From Pelagibius sp965227505 (GTDB lineage Bacteria; Pseudomonadota; Alphaproteobacteria; Kiloniellales; Kiloniellaceae), in the NCBI RefSeq assembly GCF_965227505.1, contig NZ_OZ245757.1, positions 806,001-870,000 of the forward strand: a stretch of 64,000 bases of DNA. Direction: 5' to 3'. Every line of letters starts with the position of its first letter. Position 1 is the first letter of the stretch. The position numbers were made by a program, and so were the translations under genes. A model generated the notes under the pieces. It was not told where the DNA came from and did not search any database. It worked only from the letters and a program-made list of their open reading frames with translations. Below are positions 17,973-26,932 of the stretch, in pieces.

Positions 17973-19238
17973 CTACTGGTAGTCTGCCAGGATCAGACTG
18001 GCGTTCGTGCCACCGAAGCCGAAGGAATTGGAAAGGGCCCGTCGGATCGGCCGTTCCTTGGCTTGATGCGGGTTCAGATCGACCCCGTCACATGTCGGCG
18101 AAGGATTGTCGAGGTTCAGGGTCGGAGGTGCGACGTTGTCGCGGATGGCGAGGATCGAGAAGATCGACTCCACGGCCCCGGCGGCCCCCAGAAGGTGCCC
18201 GATCGCCGACTTGGTGGAGGACATGGTGATGTCCTTGACCGCATCGCCGAAAAGCCGGCGCACGGCGCCCACTTCGATCTCGTCGCCCAGCGGCGTCGAG
18301 GTCCCATGGGCATTGATGTAGTCGATGTCGCTGGGATCGAGCCCGGCGCGGCGCATGGCCGCCTGCATGGCGCGGTAGCCGCCATTGCCGTCTTCGGGCG
18401 GCGCGGTGATGTGATGAGCATCGCCGGAAAGGCCATAGCCGACCACTTCGGCGTAGATGGTCGCGCCCCGCGCCTTGGCATGCTCCAACTCTTCCAGCAC
18501 GACCACACCGGCTCCCTCGCCCATGACGAAGCCATCGCGGTCTTCGTCCCAGGGGCGCGAGCTGCGCTCCGGCGTGTCGTTGAAGTTCGTGGAAAGCGCC
18601 CGCGAAGCGGAGAACCCTGCCAAGCCCAGGCGGCAGACCGCCGCCTCGGCGCCGCCGGCGACCATGACATCCGCATCGTCGAGCATGATCAGGCGCGCCG
18701 CATCGCCGATGGCATGGGCGCCGGTCGAACACGCCGTCACCACGGCATGGTTCGGGCCTTTGAAGCCGTAGCGGATCGAAACCTGGCCGCTGACCAGGTT
18801 GATCAGGGCGGCCGGGATAAAGAACGGAGACAGACGGCGCGGACCGCGTTCGTGGATCGTAATGGAGCCATCGTAGATGGTCTCCAGTCCGCCGATGCCG
18901 GATCCGATCATGACGCCGGTGCGCCAGAGGCTTTCATCATCCTCCGGCGTCCAGCCGGAATCCTCGATGGCCTGCTGTGCAGCCGCCATCCCGAAGACGA
19001 TGAAGCGGTCGAGCTTGCGCTGATCGCGCGGCGCGACGAAGTCGTCGGCATTGAAGAGCCCGTCCGCGGTCTCGCCCTGCGGAACCTGACCGGCGATCTT
19101 CGACGGAAGATCGGAAACGTCGAAGCTTTGAATGCCCCGCAGCCCCGATTCGCCCTTGATCAGGCGGTCCCAGACCGGCTTGACCCCACTGCCAAGCGGC
19201 GTGACCAACCCAAGCCCTGTAACGACAACGCGTCTCAT
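17973..19238 (-). CDS. fabF: 3-oxoacyl-[acyl-carrier-protein] synthase II
   Basis: Condenses acyl-ACP with malonyl-ACP in fatty-acid elongation. The protein has 421 residues. The Cys-His-His triad is visible: C170 in TACSTGAH, then His in NAHGTSTPLGD and His in GHLLGAAG. The N-terminus RRVVVTGLGLVTPLG and the FGFGGTNASLI tail are standard. It lies 78 bases downstream of acpP. Confidence 0.97.
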   Translation of the reverse strand: MRRVVVTGLGLVTPLGSGVKPVWDRLIKGESGLRGIQSFDVSDLPSKIAGQVPQGETADGLFNADDFVAPRDQRKLDRFIVFGMAAAQQAIEDSGWTPEDDESLWRTGVMIGSGIGGLETIYDGSITIHERGPRRLSPFFIPAALINLVSGQVSIRYGFKGPNHAVVTACSTGAHAIGDAARLIMLDDADVMVAGGAEAAVCRLGLAGFSASRALSTNFNDTPERSSRPWDEDRDGFVMGEGAGVVVLEELEHAKARGATIYAEVVGYGLSGDAHHITAPPEDGNGGYRAMQAAMRRAGLDPSDIDYINAHGTSTPLGDEIEVGAVRRLFGDAVKDITMSSTKSAIGHLLGAAGAVESIFSILAIRDNVAPPTLNLDNPSPTCDGVDLNPHQAKERPIRRALSNSFGFGGTNASLILADYQ

Positions 19239-19316
19239 ACGCCTTGAAATCCTCGCGCGGCAACGCTGGCGGGCAGCAGCGCGTCAAACCCAACCGCTGC
19301 CGCGTTGTTCACCGGC

Positions 19317-19553
19317 TCAGGAGTGTTCCTGGATGAAGTCGATCGCGTCTTTGACGGTCACAATCTTCTCGGCAGCGTCATCGGGGATCTCGCAGCCGAA
19401 CTCTTCTTCGAAAGCCATGACCAGTTCGACCGTATCCAGGCTGTCAGCACCCAGGTCATCGATAAAGCTGGCGGTGTCGGTTACCTTTCCATCGTCGACG
19501 CCCAGATGCTCGACGACGATCTTCTTGACGCGATCGGCGATGTCGTTGCTCAT
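19317..19553 (-). CDS. acpP: Acyl carrier protein
   Basis: A 78-residue acidic carrier of growing acyl chains. The phosphopantetheine attachment site is Ser38 in GADSLD. The protein is a typical four-helix ACP with ELVMAFEEEFG. It is located between fabG and fabF, the usual position, with 179 bases to fabG upstream, long enough for its own promoter to give the high expression ACP needs. Confidence 0.97.
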   Translation of the reverse strand: MSNDIADRVKKIVVEHLGVDDGKVTDTASFIDDLGADSLDTVELVMAFEEEFGCEIPDDAAEKIVTVKDAIDFIQEHS

Positions 19554-19732
19554 TTGACTTTGTCCTTAGGTTCTTTTGCGCATCCTCGCGGGACGCGGGT
19601 ACCGTCACAACAGGTAATGATCTTGCGGATAACGCCCTCGCTGCTGCGCAAGGCGCCGCCTCTTATCACAGTTCTCAAAGGTTTGCCAACGCCCCAGAGA
19701 CGCATAGTTGAGGTGGGATCCCCCGGGTTTCC

Positions 19733-20470
19733 TCATATCATGGCCATTCCACCGTTCACATGCAAGGTTTGGCCCGTCACGTAGGCCGCCTCTTCGCTTG
19801 CAAGAAACGCTACCGCAGACGCGATTTCGTCTGATTTCCCAAGACGTTGCATCGGGATGGCCGAGAGGATGCGTTCGCGCTGCTGCTCGTTCAGCGCGTC
19901 GGTCATGGCGGTTTCGATCATGCCGGGCGCAACGGTGTTCACGGTGATGCCCCGGGTCGCAACCTCCTGGGCCAGCGACTTGCTGAGGCCGATCAGTCCG
20001 GCCTTGGAACTGACGTAGTTGGCCTGGCCCGGATTCCCGGTCACACCGACCACCGAACTGATGCTGACAATGCGCCCCCAGCGGCGCTTCATCATGCCCT
20101 TCAGGCTGGCCCGGGCGAGACGGAAAGCAGCGGTCAGATTGACCTCGAGAACCCGGGCCCAATCTTCGTCCTTCATCCGCATGATCAGGCCGTCGCGGGT
20201 CAGCCCCGCGTTGTTGACCAGGATGTCGAGCTGGCCCAAGGCCGCTTCCGCCTTGCCCACCAGCGCATCCGCCTCTGCCGGATCTCCCAGATTGCAGGGA
20301 ATGACCTGCGCCCGGTCGCCCAGTTCGCCCGCCAGGGCCTCGAGCGCTTCCGCCCGGGTGCCGCTCAGCGCCACGCTGGCGCCCTGGGCATGCAACTGCC
20401 TGGCGATCGCCCCGCCGATGCCGCCCGATGCCCCCGTGACCAGGGCGGTCTTTCCATTGAGATCAAACAT
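19733..20470 (-). CDS. fabG: 3-oxoacyl-[acyl-carrier-protein] reductase
   Basis: NADPH-dependent reduction of 3-ketoacyl-ACP. The protein has 245 residues. It shows TGASGGIG, NNAG, the Ser of SISSVVG and YVSSK. The ending GQTLHVNGGMAM is the FabG hallmark. ATG at 20470 gives the standard MFDLNGK start; upstream in-frame starts add a non-conserved basic tail. Part of the fabD-fabG-acpP-fabF operon. Confidence 0.96.
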   Translation of the reverse strand: MFDLNGKTALVTGASGGIGGAIARQLHAQGASVALSGTRAEALEALAGELGDRAQVIPCNLGDPAEADALVGKAEAALGQLDILVNNAGLTRDGLIMRMKDEDWARVLEVNLTAAFRLARASLKGMMKRRWGRIVSISSVVGVTGNPGQANYVSSKAGLIGLSKSLAQEVATRGITVNTVAPGMIETAMTDALNEQQRERILSAIPMQRLGKSDEIASAVAFLASEEAAYVTGQTLHVNGGMAMI

Positions 20471-20590
20471 CACGTCTTCTCCGCGGTTCTGGGAATTGTT
20501 CTCTAAGGGGTCTTGCTTCCGGATAGGGTCCCGCCTCACGGGGCATCCGCTCCACTGACCGACGCAGCTGCGCGATAGCCCGAGGGCGGG

Positions 20591-21532
20591 CTAGAGCTGT
20601 TTCAGGAGCGATTCCATCTCCTCGGGCGTCCCGGCGGACTGGGCATACAGGCTGCGGTCGATCCGCTTGCTCAGGCCGCTCAAAACCTTGCCGGCGCCCA
20701 GTTCCACGGTCTTGTCCACGCCTGCGGACACCATGAAAGCAACGGACTCGCGCCAGCGCACCATGCCGGTCACCTGTTCGACCAGCTTGCTGCGGATCTC
20801 GTCGGGGTCGCTCAGACGCCCGGCGGTGACGTTCGCGATCAGCGGCACGGCGGGCATCCTGACCGTCACCGCCGCCAGGGCATCCGCCATCACCCCCGCC
20901 GCCGGCGCCATCAGCGGACAGTGGAAAGGCGCGCTGACCGGCAGCAGCACCGCCCGCTTGGCTCCACGCTCCTTGGCCAGGGCCATGGCTCTGTCGATGG
21001 CCTCCGCATGGCCGCTCAGCACCACCTGACCCGGCGCGTTGTCGTTGGCCGCAGCGCAGATCTGGTCTTCCGCTGCCGCTTCGGCGATCTCCTGTGCCGG
21101 CTCGAGGTCGAGGCCGAGGAGCGCCGCCATGGCCCCCTCGCCGACGGGAACGGCCTCCTGCATGGCGGCGCCGCGGCGGCGCAGCAGGCGCGCCGCATCG
21201 CCCAGGTCCAGCGAGCCGGCAGCCGCAAGAGCGGAATATTCTCCCAACGAATGGCCGGCGACGAAAGCGGCCCGTTCGGCCAGCGGCTTGCCGCCCTCGG
21301 CTTCCAGCACCCGGACCGCCGCCAGGCTCGCCGCCATCAGGGCCGGCTGGGCGTTGGCCGTCAGCCGCAGGTCTTCCTCGGGCCCTTCGAACATGAGCCG
21401 CGAGAGACGCTGTTCCAGCGCGTCGTCCACCTCCTCAAAGGTGTGCCGGGCCACCGGAAAGGCGTCGGCCAGGGCTTGGCCCATGCCGACCGCCTGGGAC
21501 CCCTGCCCCGGAAAGACGAAAGCCAGGCTCAT
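20591..21532 (-). CDS. fabD: Malonyl CoA-acyl carrier protein transacylase
   Basis: Loads malonyl groups onto ACP. The protein has 313 residues. It shows FVFPGQGSQ at the N-terminus and the nucleophile elbow GHSLGEYSAL with Ser95. The catalytic His lies in SAPFHCPLM. It is the first gene of the fatty-acid operon and divergent from rpsF. Confidence 0.97.
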   Translation of the reverse strand: MSLAFVFPGQGSQAVGMGQALADAFPVARHTFEEVDDALEQRLSRLMFEGPEEDLRLTANAQPALMAASLAAVRVLEAEGGKPLAERAAFVAGHSLGEYSALAAAGSLDLGDAARLLRRRGAAMQEAVPVGEGAMAALLGLDLEPAQEIAEAAAEDQICAAANDNAPGQVVLSGHAEAIDRAMALAKERGAKRAVLLPVSAPFHCPLMAPAAGVMADALAAVTVRMPAVPLIANVTAGRLSDPDEIRSKLVEQVTGMVRWRESVAFMVSAGVDKTVELGAGKVLSGLSKRIDRSLYAQSAGTPEEMESLLKQL

Positions 21533-21551
21533 GCGGACAACTCCCTGTTCT

Positions 21552-21571
21552 GGGTCCCTCTTCGGGGACCC
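21552..21571 (-). promoter_or_regulatory. Hairpin in the fabD leader
   Basis: A 7-bp perfect stem (GGGTCCC/GGGACCC) with a 6-base loop lies 20 bases before the fabD start codon, within the predicted 5' untranslated region. It lacks a U-run, so it is more likely an RNA structure than a terminator. Any regulatory role is inference. Confidence 0.35.
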
Positions 21572-21625
21572 TTATCTGGATAAGGCGGCGGAAACGGCCG
21601 GCTGGAGAGGCGAAAATGCCGCCCA

Positions 21626-21653
21626 GAGATAGCGAGGCTGCTTTAACTGTCAA
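21626..21653 (-). promoter_or_regulatory. Probable fabD promoter
   Basis: On the minus strand a perfect -35 TTGACA (21653-21648) is followed after 16 bases by TATCTC (21631-21626). This lies 94 bases upstream of the fabD ATG, in the 310-bp divergent spacer to rpsF. That spacer holds this promoter, the rpsF promoter and the fabD leader hairpin and no gene. Confidence 0.5.
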
Positions 21654-21693
21654 GCCGGATCGCGGGGGAAGCCTCGCGGCGCCGGCTTGCCGC

Positions 21694-21721
21694 TTGCGCC
21701 TCCGGCGGGAAAGTGTATAGT
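21694..21721 (+). promoter_or_regulatory. Probable rpsF operon promoter
   Basis: TTGCGC (21694-21699), a 16-base spacer and TATAGT (21716-21721) lie 121 bases before rpsF. The same TATAGT hexamer is used at the predicted surA promoter. The leader is long enough for autoregulation by S6/S18, known in other bacteria; no conserved S6:S18 RNA motif was confirmed by eye. Confidence 0.45.
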
Positions 21722-21842
21722 CCGCCGGCTTCGCGCCCCCTCGGCGCGAACACTCCTTGCCGGCGCCCTGTGCGGTGTCGGCTAGGGCCGGGCGGCTGGA
21801 AGGACCAGCGCCGGCCCAAGAAGAGCCAAAAGGAGTTACAGA

Positions 21843-22361
21843 ATGGCTTTCTACGAATGCGTGCTGATTGCGCGCCAAGACGTCTCGTCTTCCCAGGTCG
21901 AGAGCCTGGTGGCGGACTACACCAAAATCCTTGAAGACAACGGCGGCCGTGTGGCGGGGTCCGAGTACTGGGGCCTGCGCACCCTGGCCTATCGGATCAA
22001 GAAAAACCGCAAGGGCCACTACGTCCTTTTGAACATCGAGGCGCCCGGCCCGGCCCTGCACGAGCTGGAGCGCAACATCCGGCTCAGCGACGACGTGATC
22101 CGCTATCTGACCGTGAAGGTCGACGAGCTGACCGAGGGCCCCTCGATCGTCATGCAGCAGCGTCACAGCCGCGACGACCGCGGCGGCCGGGGTGATCGCG
22201 GCGACCGCCGCGGCGGCGGCCGTTTCGGCGGTGACCGCGGTGGAGACCGGGGCGGCGACCGGGGTGGTGACCGGGGTGGCGCACCGCGCGGCGGCTCCGA
22301 GGGCGGCGCAGCGGCCGCTACCGGCGCCGGTGCCAAAGCCAGTGAAGGAGCAGCAGAATGA
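21843..22361 (+). CDS. rpsF: 30S ribosomal protein bS6
   Basis: Binds the central domain of 16S rRNA together with bS18. Residues 1-100 are the standard ferredoxin-like fold (YECVLIARQD, YWGLRTLAYRIKKNRKGHY, RYLTVKVDEL). The remaining 70 or so residues are a low-complexity tail made of Arg, Gly and Asp, including four GGDR units in a row, then an Ala/Gly end. The total of 172 is longer than the usual 95-135. A clean AGGAG lies upstream of the ATG. ATGA overlap with rpsR. Confidence 0.97.
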   Translation: MAFYECVLIARQDVSSSQVESLVADYTKILEDNGGRVAGSEYWGLRTLAYRIKKNRKGHYVLLNIEAPGPALHELERNIRLSDDVIRYLTVKVDELTEGPSIVMQQRHSRDDRGGRGDRGDRRGGGRFGGDRGGDRGGDRGGDRGGAPRGGSEGGAAAATGAGAKASEGAAE

Positions 22362-22615
22362 CCGTCCGTATCGTCAGTTCCGGCGGCGGAGCCCGCCGTC
22401 CGTTCTTCCGCCGCCGCAAGAGCTGCCCGTTCTCCGGCCCCAAGGCGCAGAAGATCGACTACAAGGACACGCGGCTGCTGCAGCGCTTCGTCTCCGAACG
22501 CGGCAAGATCGTGCCGAGCCGGATCACCGCCGTGTCGACCAAGAAGCAGCGAGAGCTGGCGCGCGCCATCAAGCGTGCGCGCTATCTGGCGCTTCTGCCC
22601 TATGTCGTGAAGTAG
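22358..22615 (+). CDS. rpsR: 30S ribosomal protein bS18
   Basis: An 85-residue protein with an alphaproteobacterial N-terminus rich in Arg (GGGARRPFFRRRKSCPF). The S18 core IDYKDTRLLQRFVSERGKI and ARAIKRARYLALLPYV follow. It heterodimerises with S6 on the 30S platform. It is translationally coupled to rpsF. Confidence 0.98.
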   Translation: MTVRIVSSGGGARRPFFRRRKSCPFSGPKAQKIDYKDTRLLQRFVSERGKIVPSRITAVSTKKQRELARAIKRARYLALLPYVVK

Positions 22616-22637
22616 CGGCCAGTCGGGAGTCAATGAG

Positions 22638-23297
22638 ATGGAAGTGATCCTGATGGAGCGCATTGAGAAGCTTGGCCAGATGGGTGACGTGGTCACCGTC
22701 AAGCCGGGCTATGCGCGAAACTTTCTCCTGCCGCAGAAGAAAGCGCTGCGGGCCACCAAGGGTAACCTCGCCCGCTTCGAACAGGAGCGTTCGCAGCTGG
22801 AAGCCGACAACCTGAAGCGCCGCGAAGAGGCCGAGCGGATCGTTGGCGACCTCGACGGCATGACCGTGACCCTGGTGCGCCAGGCGGGCGAAAGCGGCCA
22901 GCTCTACGGCTCGGTCAACAGCCGCGATATCTCCGAGGCGGTGGCTGCAGCCGGTGTCACCATCGACCGTCGGCAGGTCGCCCTCACCGCCGTGATCAAA
23001 ACCCTCGGCCTCCATACCGTGCGCGTTCAGTTGCACCCAGAGGTGGCCGTGGAGATCACCGCGAACGTCGCCCGTTCTGAAGAAGAGGCGGAGGCCCAAC
23101 TGAAGAGCGGACGTGTGGTGACCGCCGAAGACCTGCGCCAGGCCGAAGAGGCCGCCGAGGCCGAAATCGAAGCCGTCGTCGAAGCGGTCGAACAGGAAGA
23201 AGCCGCGGAGACGACCGAGTCGGAAAGCGCCGGCGACGAAGCCGCCCCGGCGGAGTCGGCCGAGGCCGAAAGCGAAGAGACGCCGAAGGACGCGTAG
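22638..23297 (+). CDS. rplI: 50S ribosomal protein bL9
   Basis: Elongated protein at the base of the L1 stalk that helps maintain reading frame. Residues 1-150 contain the N-terminal domain (GQMGDVVTVKPGYARNFLLP), the long connecting helix and the C-terminal domain (HPEVAVEITANVARS). Residues 150-219 are an added Glu/Ala-rich acidic tail not found in E. coli L9. Last gene of the operon; a terminator follows 33 bases after the stop. Confidence 0.97.
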   Translation: MEVILMERIEKLGQMGDVVTVKPGYARNFLLPQKKALRATKGNLARFEQERSQLEADNLKRREEAERIVGDLDGMTVTLVRQAGESGQLYGSVNSRDISEAVAAAGVTIDRRQVALTAVIKTLGLHTVRVQLHPEVAVEITANVARSEEEAEAQLKSGRVVTAEDLRQAEEAAEAEIEAVVEAVEQEEAAETTESESAGDEAAPAESAEAESEETPKDA

Positions 23298-23329
23298 CTG
23301 CGCGCGCCTGACATCGACCAACCAAGCTG

Positions 23330-23366
23330 AAGCGGCGGTCCATTGTAGGGCCGCCGCTTCTTCTTT
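23330..23366 (+). terminator. Rho-independent terminator after rplI
   Basis: A 12-bp stem (one G-U pair) with a 6-base loop is followed by CTTCTTT. It marks the end of the rpsF-rpsR-rplI transcript and separates it from dnaB. Confidence 0.85.
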
Positions 23367-23460
23367 GCGCTTTCCGCGGGTTTATCCGCAACGGTCAAAG
23401 CGTTGCAGCGCTTATCCCCGTCTTTCTCTCAATCCCCGAAAGCTTCTCAGCACCACTGCC

Positions 23461-23488
23461 TTGGACTGCTGCCGCGGTTTGCTATTCT
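23461..23488 (+). promoter_or_regulatory. Probable dnaB promoter
   Basis: TTGGAC (23461-23466), 16 bases, TATTCT (23483-23488). The -10 ends only 8 bases before the dnaB ATG, so transcription would start almost at the start codon. No Shine-Dalgarno-like sequence is visible before the ATG, consistent with a leaderless transcript. Confidence 0.45.
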
Positions 23489-23496
23489 AGCCGGCC

Positions 23497-25017
23497 ATGG
23501 AATCGACACGCCCCAGCCTGACCGCCCTCCCCGACCCGCTCGAAAGCGGGGATACCCTGCGTCTGCCCCCTTCCAACGACGAGGCGGAACAGGCGCTGCT
23601 GGGTGCCATCCTGGCCAACAACGCGGCCTATGAGAAAGTCTCCGACTTTTTGCGGCCGGAGCATTTCGCCGACGGCGTGCACGCACGGATCTACGAAGCC
23701 TGCGGCAAGCTGATCGAGCGCGGCCAGGTGGCCAATGCGATCCAGTTGAAAAACCTTTTCGAACAGGAAAGCGCCCTCGCCGAGGTCGGCGGCGCCCAAT
23801 ACCTGGCTCAGCTTCAATCGAGCTACGTCACCATCATCAACGCCGCCGACTACGGCAAGACGATCCACGATCTCTATCTCAGGCGCGAGTTGATCACCCT
23901 GGGCGAAGACATGGTGAACGATGCTTTCGAGCATGATCTGGATGTCGAGGCCACACAACAGATCGAAGGTGCCGAGGACCGGCTCTACAAGCTCGCCGAG
24001 ATCGGCCAGACCGAAGGCGGGCTGATCGGCTTCCGCTCGGCGGTGCTGGAGTCGCTTCACATGACCGAGGCGGCCATGCAGCGCGACGGGCTTTCCGGAG
24101 TGTCGTCGGGTCTTCAGGACCTCGACGGACTGCTCGGCGGCTTCCACCGCTCGGACCTCGTCATCCTTGCGGCCCGCCCTTCGATGGGAAAGACCTCACT
24201 GGCCACCAACATCGCGTTCAACGTGGCTTCGGCGCCGCGTATCGAAAAGGATGCCGAAGGCAACCCGGTCGAACAGCGCCAGCCGGTCGCCTTCTTCTCG
24301 CTGGAAATGTCGGCCGAACAGCTTGCCACCCGCATTCTCTCCGAGCGCACCGGCGTTCGCTCGGACTCGATGCGGCGCGGCGACATTCGCGACGAGGATT
24401 TCGACAAGGTCTTCGAGGCCAGCCGGGAGCTCTTCGAACTGCCGCTCTTCGTCGACGACACGCCGGCGCTTTCGGTCAGCCAGATGCGCACCCGGGCGCG
24501 CCGTCTGAAGCGTCAGCACGGCCTCTCGCTGGTGGTGGTCGACTACCTTCAGCTCATGCAGCCGCCGCCCAACAAGCGTTCCGACAACCGGGTCCAGGAA
24601 GTCTCCGAGATCACCCGCGGGCTCAAGGCGCTCGCCAAGGACCTCGACGTCCCGGTCATCGCCCTCTCCCAGCTCTCGCGTGCTGTCGAGCAGCGCGAGG
24701 ACAAGCACCCGCAGCTGGCCGACCTGCGCGAATCAGGGTCGATCGAGCAGGACGCCGACGTCGTGATGTTCATCTATCGCGAGCAGTACTACGCGGAGCG
24801 CGCCGAGCCGACGCGGCGCGACGGCGAAGACGACAACAAGTTTCATGAGCGCCTCGAGCGCTGGAAGGAACGTTGCGAGCGCGCCTACGGCAAAGCCGAG
24901 ATCATCGTCGCCAAACAGCGCCACGGACCGATCGGCTCGCGTGAATTCTCCTTCGACGGGGATACGACCCGCTTCAGCGACCTGATCGCCGATGACCACC
25001 TCCCCGAGCAGTTCTGA
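23497..25017 (+). CDS. dnaB: Replicative DNA helicase
   Basis: Hexameric 5'-3' helicase at the replication fork. The protein has 506 residues. The N-terminal primase-interacting domain starts at the PPSNDEAEQALLGAIL motif (about 25-130). The RecA-like ATPase domain has Walker A ARPSMGKTS, FFSLEMSAEQLATR, Walker B VVVDYLQLM and DLRESGSIEQDADVV. No intein is present. It overlaps alr by 26 bases. Confidence 0.97.
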   Translation: MESTRPSLTALPDPLESGDTLRLPPSNDEAEQALLGAILANNAAYEKVSDFLRPEHFADGVHARIYEACGKLIERGQVANAIQLKNLFEQESALAEVGGAQYLAQLQSSYVTIINAADYGKTIHDLYLRRELITLGEDMVNDAFEHDLDVEATQQIEGAEDRLYKLAEIGQTEGGLIGFRSAVLESLHMTEAAMQRDGLSGVSSGLQDLDGLLGGFHRSDLVILAARPSMGKTSLATNIAFNVASAPRIEKDAEGNPVEQRQPVAFFSLEMSAEQLATRILSERTGVRSDSMRRGDIRDEDFDKVFEASRELFELPLFVDDTPALSVSQMRTRARRLKRQHGLSLVVVDYLQLMQPPPNKRSDNRVQEVSEITRGLKALAKDLDVPVIALSQLSRAVEQREDKHPQLADLRESGSIEQDADVVMFIYREQYYAERAEPTRRDGEDDNKFHERLERWKERCERAYGKAEIIVAKQRHGPIGSREFSFDGDTTRFSDLIADDHLPEQF

Positions 25018-26152
25018 CAGCAAACGAACGACCTCCGGCAAGGCCGACATCCCCGCCACGGCGGCCGGGGCGCTCACGGTCGACCTTGGGGCCATCGCCG
25101 AAAACTTTCGCCGCCTGCGCACGGCTTTTCTGGAAAAGCCGCTCGCGGCCGTCGTCAAGGCCGATGCCTACGGGCTGGGCGCGGCCCAGGTCGTCCCGGT
25201 CCTGGTAAAGGAGGGCGCCCGCTCGATCTTCGTTGCCCAGCCTGACGAAGCGATTGCACTGCGCCCGGTGCTGGATGCCTGCCATCCGGCCCTCAGCCTC
25301 TATGTGCTGAACGGCCTGATGCCCGGAACCGAAGCGGCCTGCGTCGAACACAGTCTCCTGCCGGTGCTTAACTCGCTGGGCGAGATCGACGCCTGGCGGG
25401 CGGAGGCCGGCAGGCGCGGCCGACCGCTCCCGGCGGCCATCCAGGTCGACAGCGGCATGAGCCGCCTTGGGCTGCAGCCGGCGGACCTGGATATCCTCCA
25501 GGGGGCTCCGGACCGCCTGGAGGGCATCGTTCCGACCCTGGTCATGAGCCACCTGGCCTGCGCCGACGAGCCGCAGCACCCCCAGAACGCCCTGCAGCTC
25601 GCCGCTTTTCGCGCGGCTCTCCGAACGCTGCCGAACGCCCCGGCCTCGCTCTGCAACTCTCCCGGGATCTTTCTGGGCCAAGAATACCACTTCGATCTGG
25701 CCCGTCCGGGCGCCGCCGTCTATGGCGTCAACCCGACGCCGGCAGTGGCGAATCCGGTCCTTCCGGTGGTCGGATTGAAGGCGCGAATCCTGCAGGTTCG
25801 GGCAATTGACGCCCCCCAGAGCGTTGGCTATGGTGCGACGCACCGCGCCACCGGGCCGGCTCGAATTGCCACAGTTGCTGCGGGCTATGCGGATGGCTAC
25901 CTGCGCTCGCTTTCGGGTCGGGGGCGAGCCTGGATTAACGGTCACGAGGTTCCCGTGGTGGGGCGGATTTCGATGGATCTGATCACTTTGGATGTCTCTG
26001 GGGTTGCGCCGGATTCGGTGCGCCCGGGCACGATGGTGGATCTCCTGGGGCCGCAGCACGGGGTCGACGACCTTGCGCGCGAAGCCGGGACGATCGGCTA
26101 TGAGATTCTGACTGCTCTTGGAAAGCGCTATCACCGGACTTATTTGGGCTGA
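24992..26152 (+). CDS. alr: Alanine racemase
   Basis: PLP enzyme supplying D-alanine for peptidoglycan. The protein has 386 residues. The PLP lysine lies in AVVKADAYGLG, and the catalytic Tyr region is QSVGYGATH. VGRISMDLITLDV is the C-terminal domain signature. The first 25 codons overlap the end of dnaB; a start nearer the conserved AGALTVDLGAI segment is possible. The dnaB-alr pairing is common in alphaproteobacteria. Confidence 0.94.
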   Translation: MTTSPSSSDSKRTTSGKADIPATAAGALTVDLGAIAENFRRLRTAFLEKPLAAVVKADAYGLGAAQVVPVLVKEGARSIFVAQPDEAIALRPVLDACHPALSLYVLNGLMPGTEAACVEHSLLPVLNSLGEIDAWRAEAGRRGRPLPAAIQVDSGMSRLGLQPADLDILQGAPDRLEGIVPTLVMSHLACADEPQHPQNALQLAAFRAALRTLPNAPASLCNSPGIFLGQEYHFDLARPGAAVYGVNPTPAVANPVLPVVGLKARILQVRAIDAPQSVGYGATHRATGPARIATVAAGYADGYLRSLSGRGRAWINGHEVPVVGRISMDLITLDVSGVAPDSVRPGTMVDLLGPQHGVDDLAREAGTIGYEILTALGKRYHRTYLG

Positions 26153-26158
26153 TTCTTG

Positions 26159-26932
26159 ATGCCGATTCTCCAGCCGATCGGCCGGACCTTTCTGACGTTT
26201 CTGGAAGCCACCGGCCGGCTGACCCTTTTCACCGTTATCTCCCTCTCTCACTGTGTCCGGCCGCCGTTCTATCCGCGGCTGGTCGTGCGGCAGATGATCG
26301 AGATCGGCTACTACTCGCTGCCGGTGGTCGGGCTGACCGCGATCTTTACCGGCATGGTGCTGGCGCTGCAGAGCTATACCGGCTTCGAACGGTTCTCGGC
26401 GGAAAGCGCGATCCCCAACGTGGTCGTCGTCTCCATCACCCGGGAACTGGGTCCGGTCCTGGCGGGGCTGATGGTGGCCGGCCGGGTCGGCGCCTCCATG
26501 GCCGCCGAGATCGGCACCATGCGGGTGACCGAACAGATCGACGCCCTGGACACCCTGGCGACCAATCCCTTCAAGTACCTGATCGCGCCGCGCCTGATCG
26601 CCGGGTTTACGATGCTGCCGATCCTGGTGCTGATCGCCGACATCATCGGCGTTTTCGGCGGTTATCTGGTCTCCACCCAGAAGCTGGACTTCAACCCCGC
26701 GACCTACCTGAAAAACACGCGCGATTTCGTGGAGGTTCAGGATGTCGTTTCGGGCCTGGTCAAGGCCGCCGTCTTCGGGTTCCTGGTAACCCTTATGGGC
26801 TGCTATCACGGCTACAACTCGCGCGGCGGCGCCCAGGGCGTGGGAGCGGCCACCACCAACGCGGTGGTCTCCGCCTCGATCCTGATCCTCTGCTTCAACT
26901 ACTTCATCACCGAACTGTTCTTCGCCCGATGA
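26159..26932 (+). CDS. mlaE: MlaE-family lipid transport ABC permease
   Basis: Inner-membrane permease for retrograde or anterograde phospholipid traffic that maintains outer-membrane asymmetry. The protein has 257 residues and about five helices. It carries the family motif ELGPVLAGLMVAGRVGASMAAEIGTM, split between a helix and the cytoplasmic coupling helix, plus GCYHGYNSRGGAQGVG near the C-terminus. ATG at 26159 is used; a TTG immediately before it is in frame. It shares ATGA with mlaF. No mlaD-type MCE protein is in this window. Confidence 0.93.
   Translation: MPILQPIGRTFLTFLEATGRLTLFTVISLSHCVRPPFYPRLVVRQMIEIGYYSLPVVGLTAIFTGMVLALQSYTGFERFSAESAIPNVVVVSITRELGPVLAGLMVAGRVGASMAAEIGTMRVTEQIDALDTLATNPFKYLIAPRLIAGFTMLPILVLIADIIGVFGGYLVSTQKLDFNPATYLKNTRDFVEVQDVVSGLVKAAVFGFLVTLMGCYHGYNSRGGAQGVGAATTNAVVSASILILCFNYFITELFFAR

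Noticed and set aside
22192..22340. GGDR-encoding repeats as a separate DNA repeat element
   Set aside because: They lie in frame inside rpsF and are explained as a protein tail.
24974..26809. Long minus-strand open frame (about 611 codons) opposite dnaB end, alr and mlaE
   Set aside because: Antisense to three clear core genes, no motif, no ribosome site.
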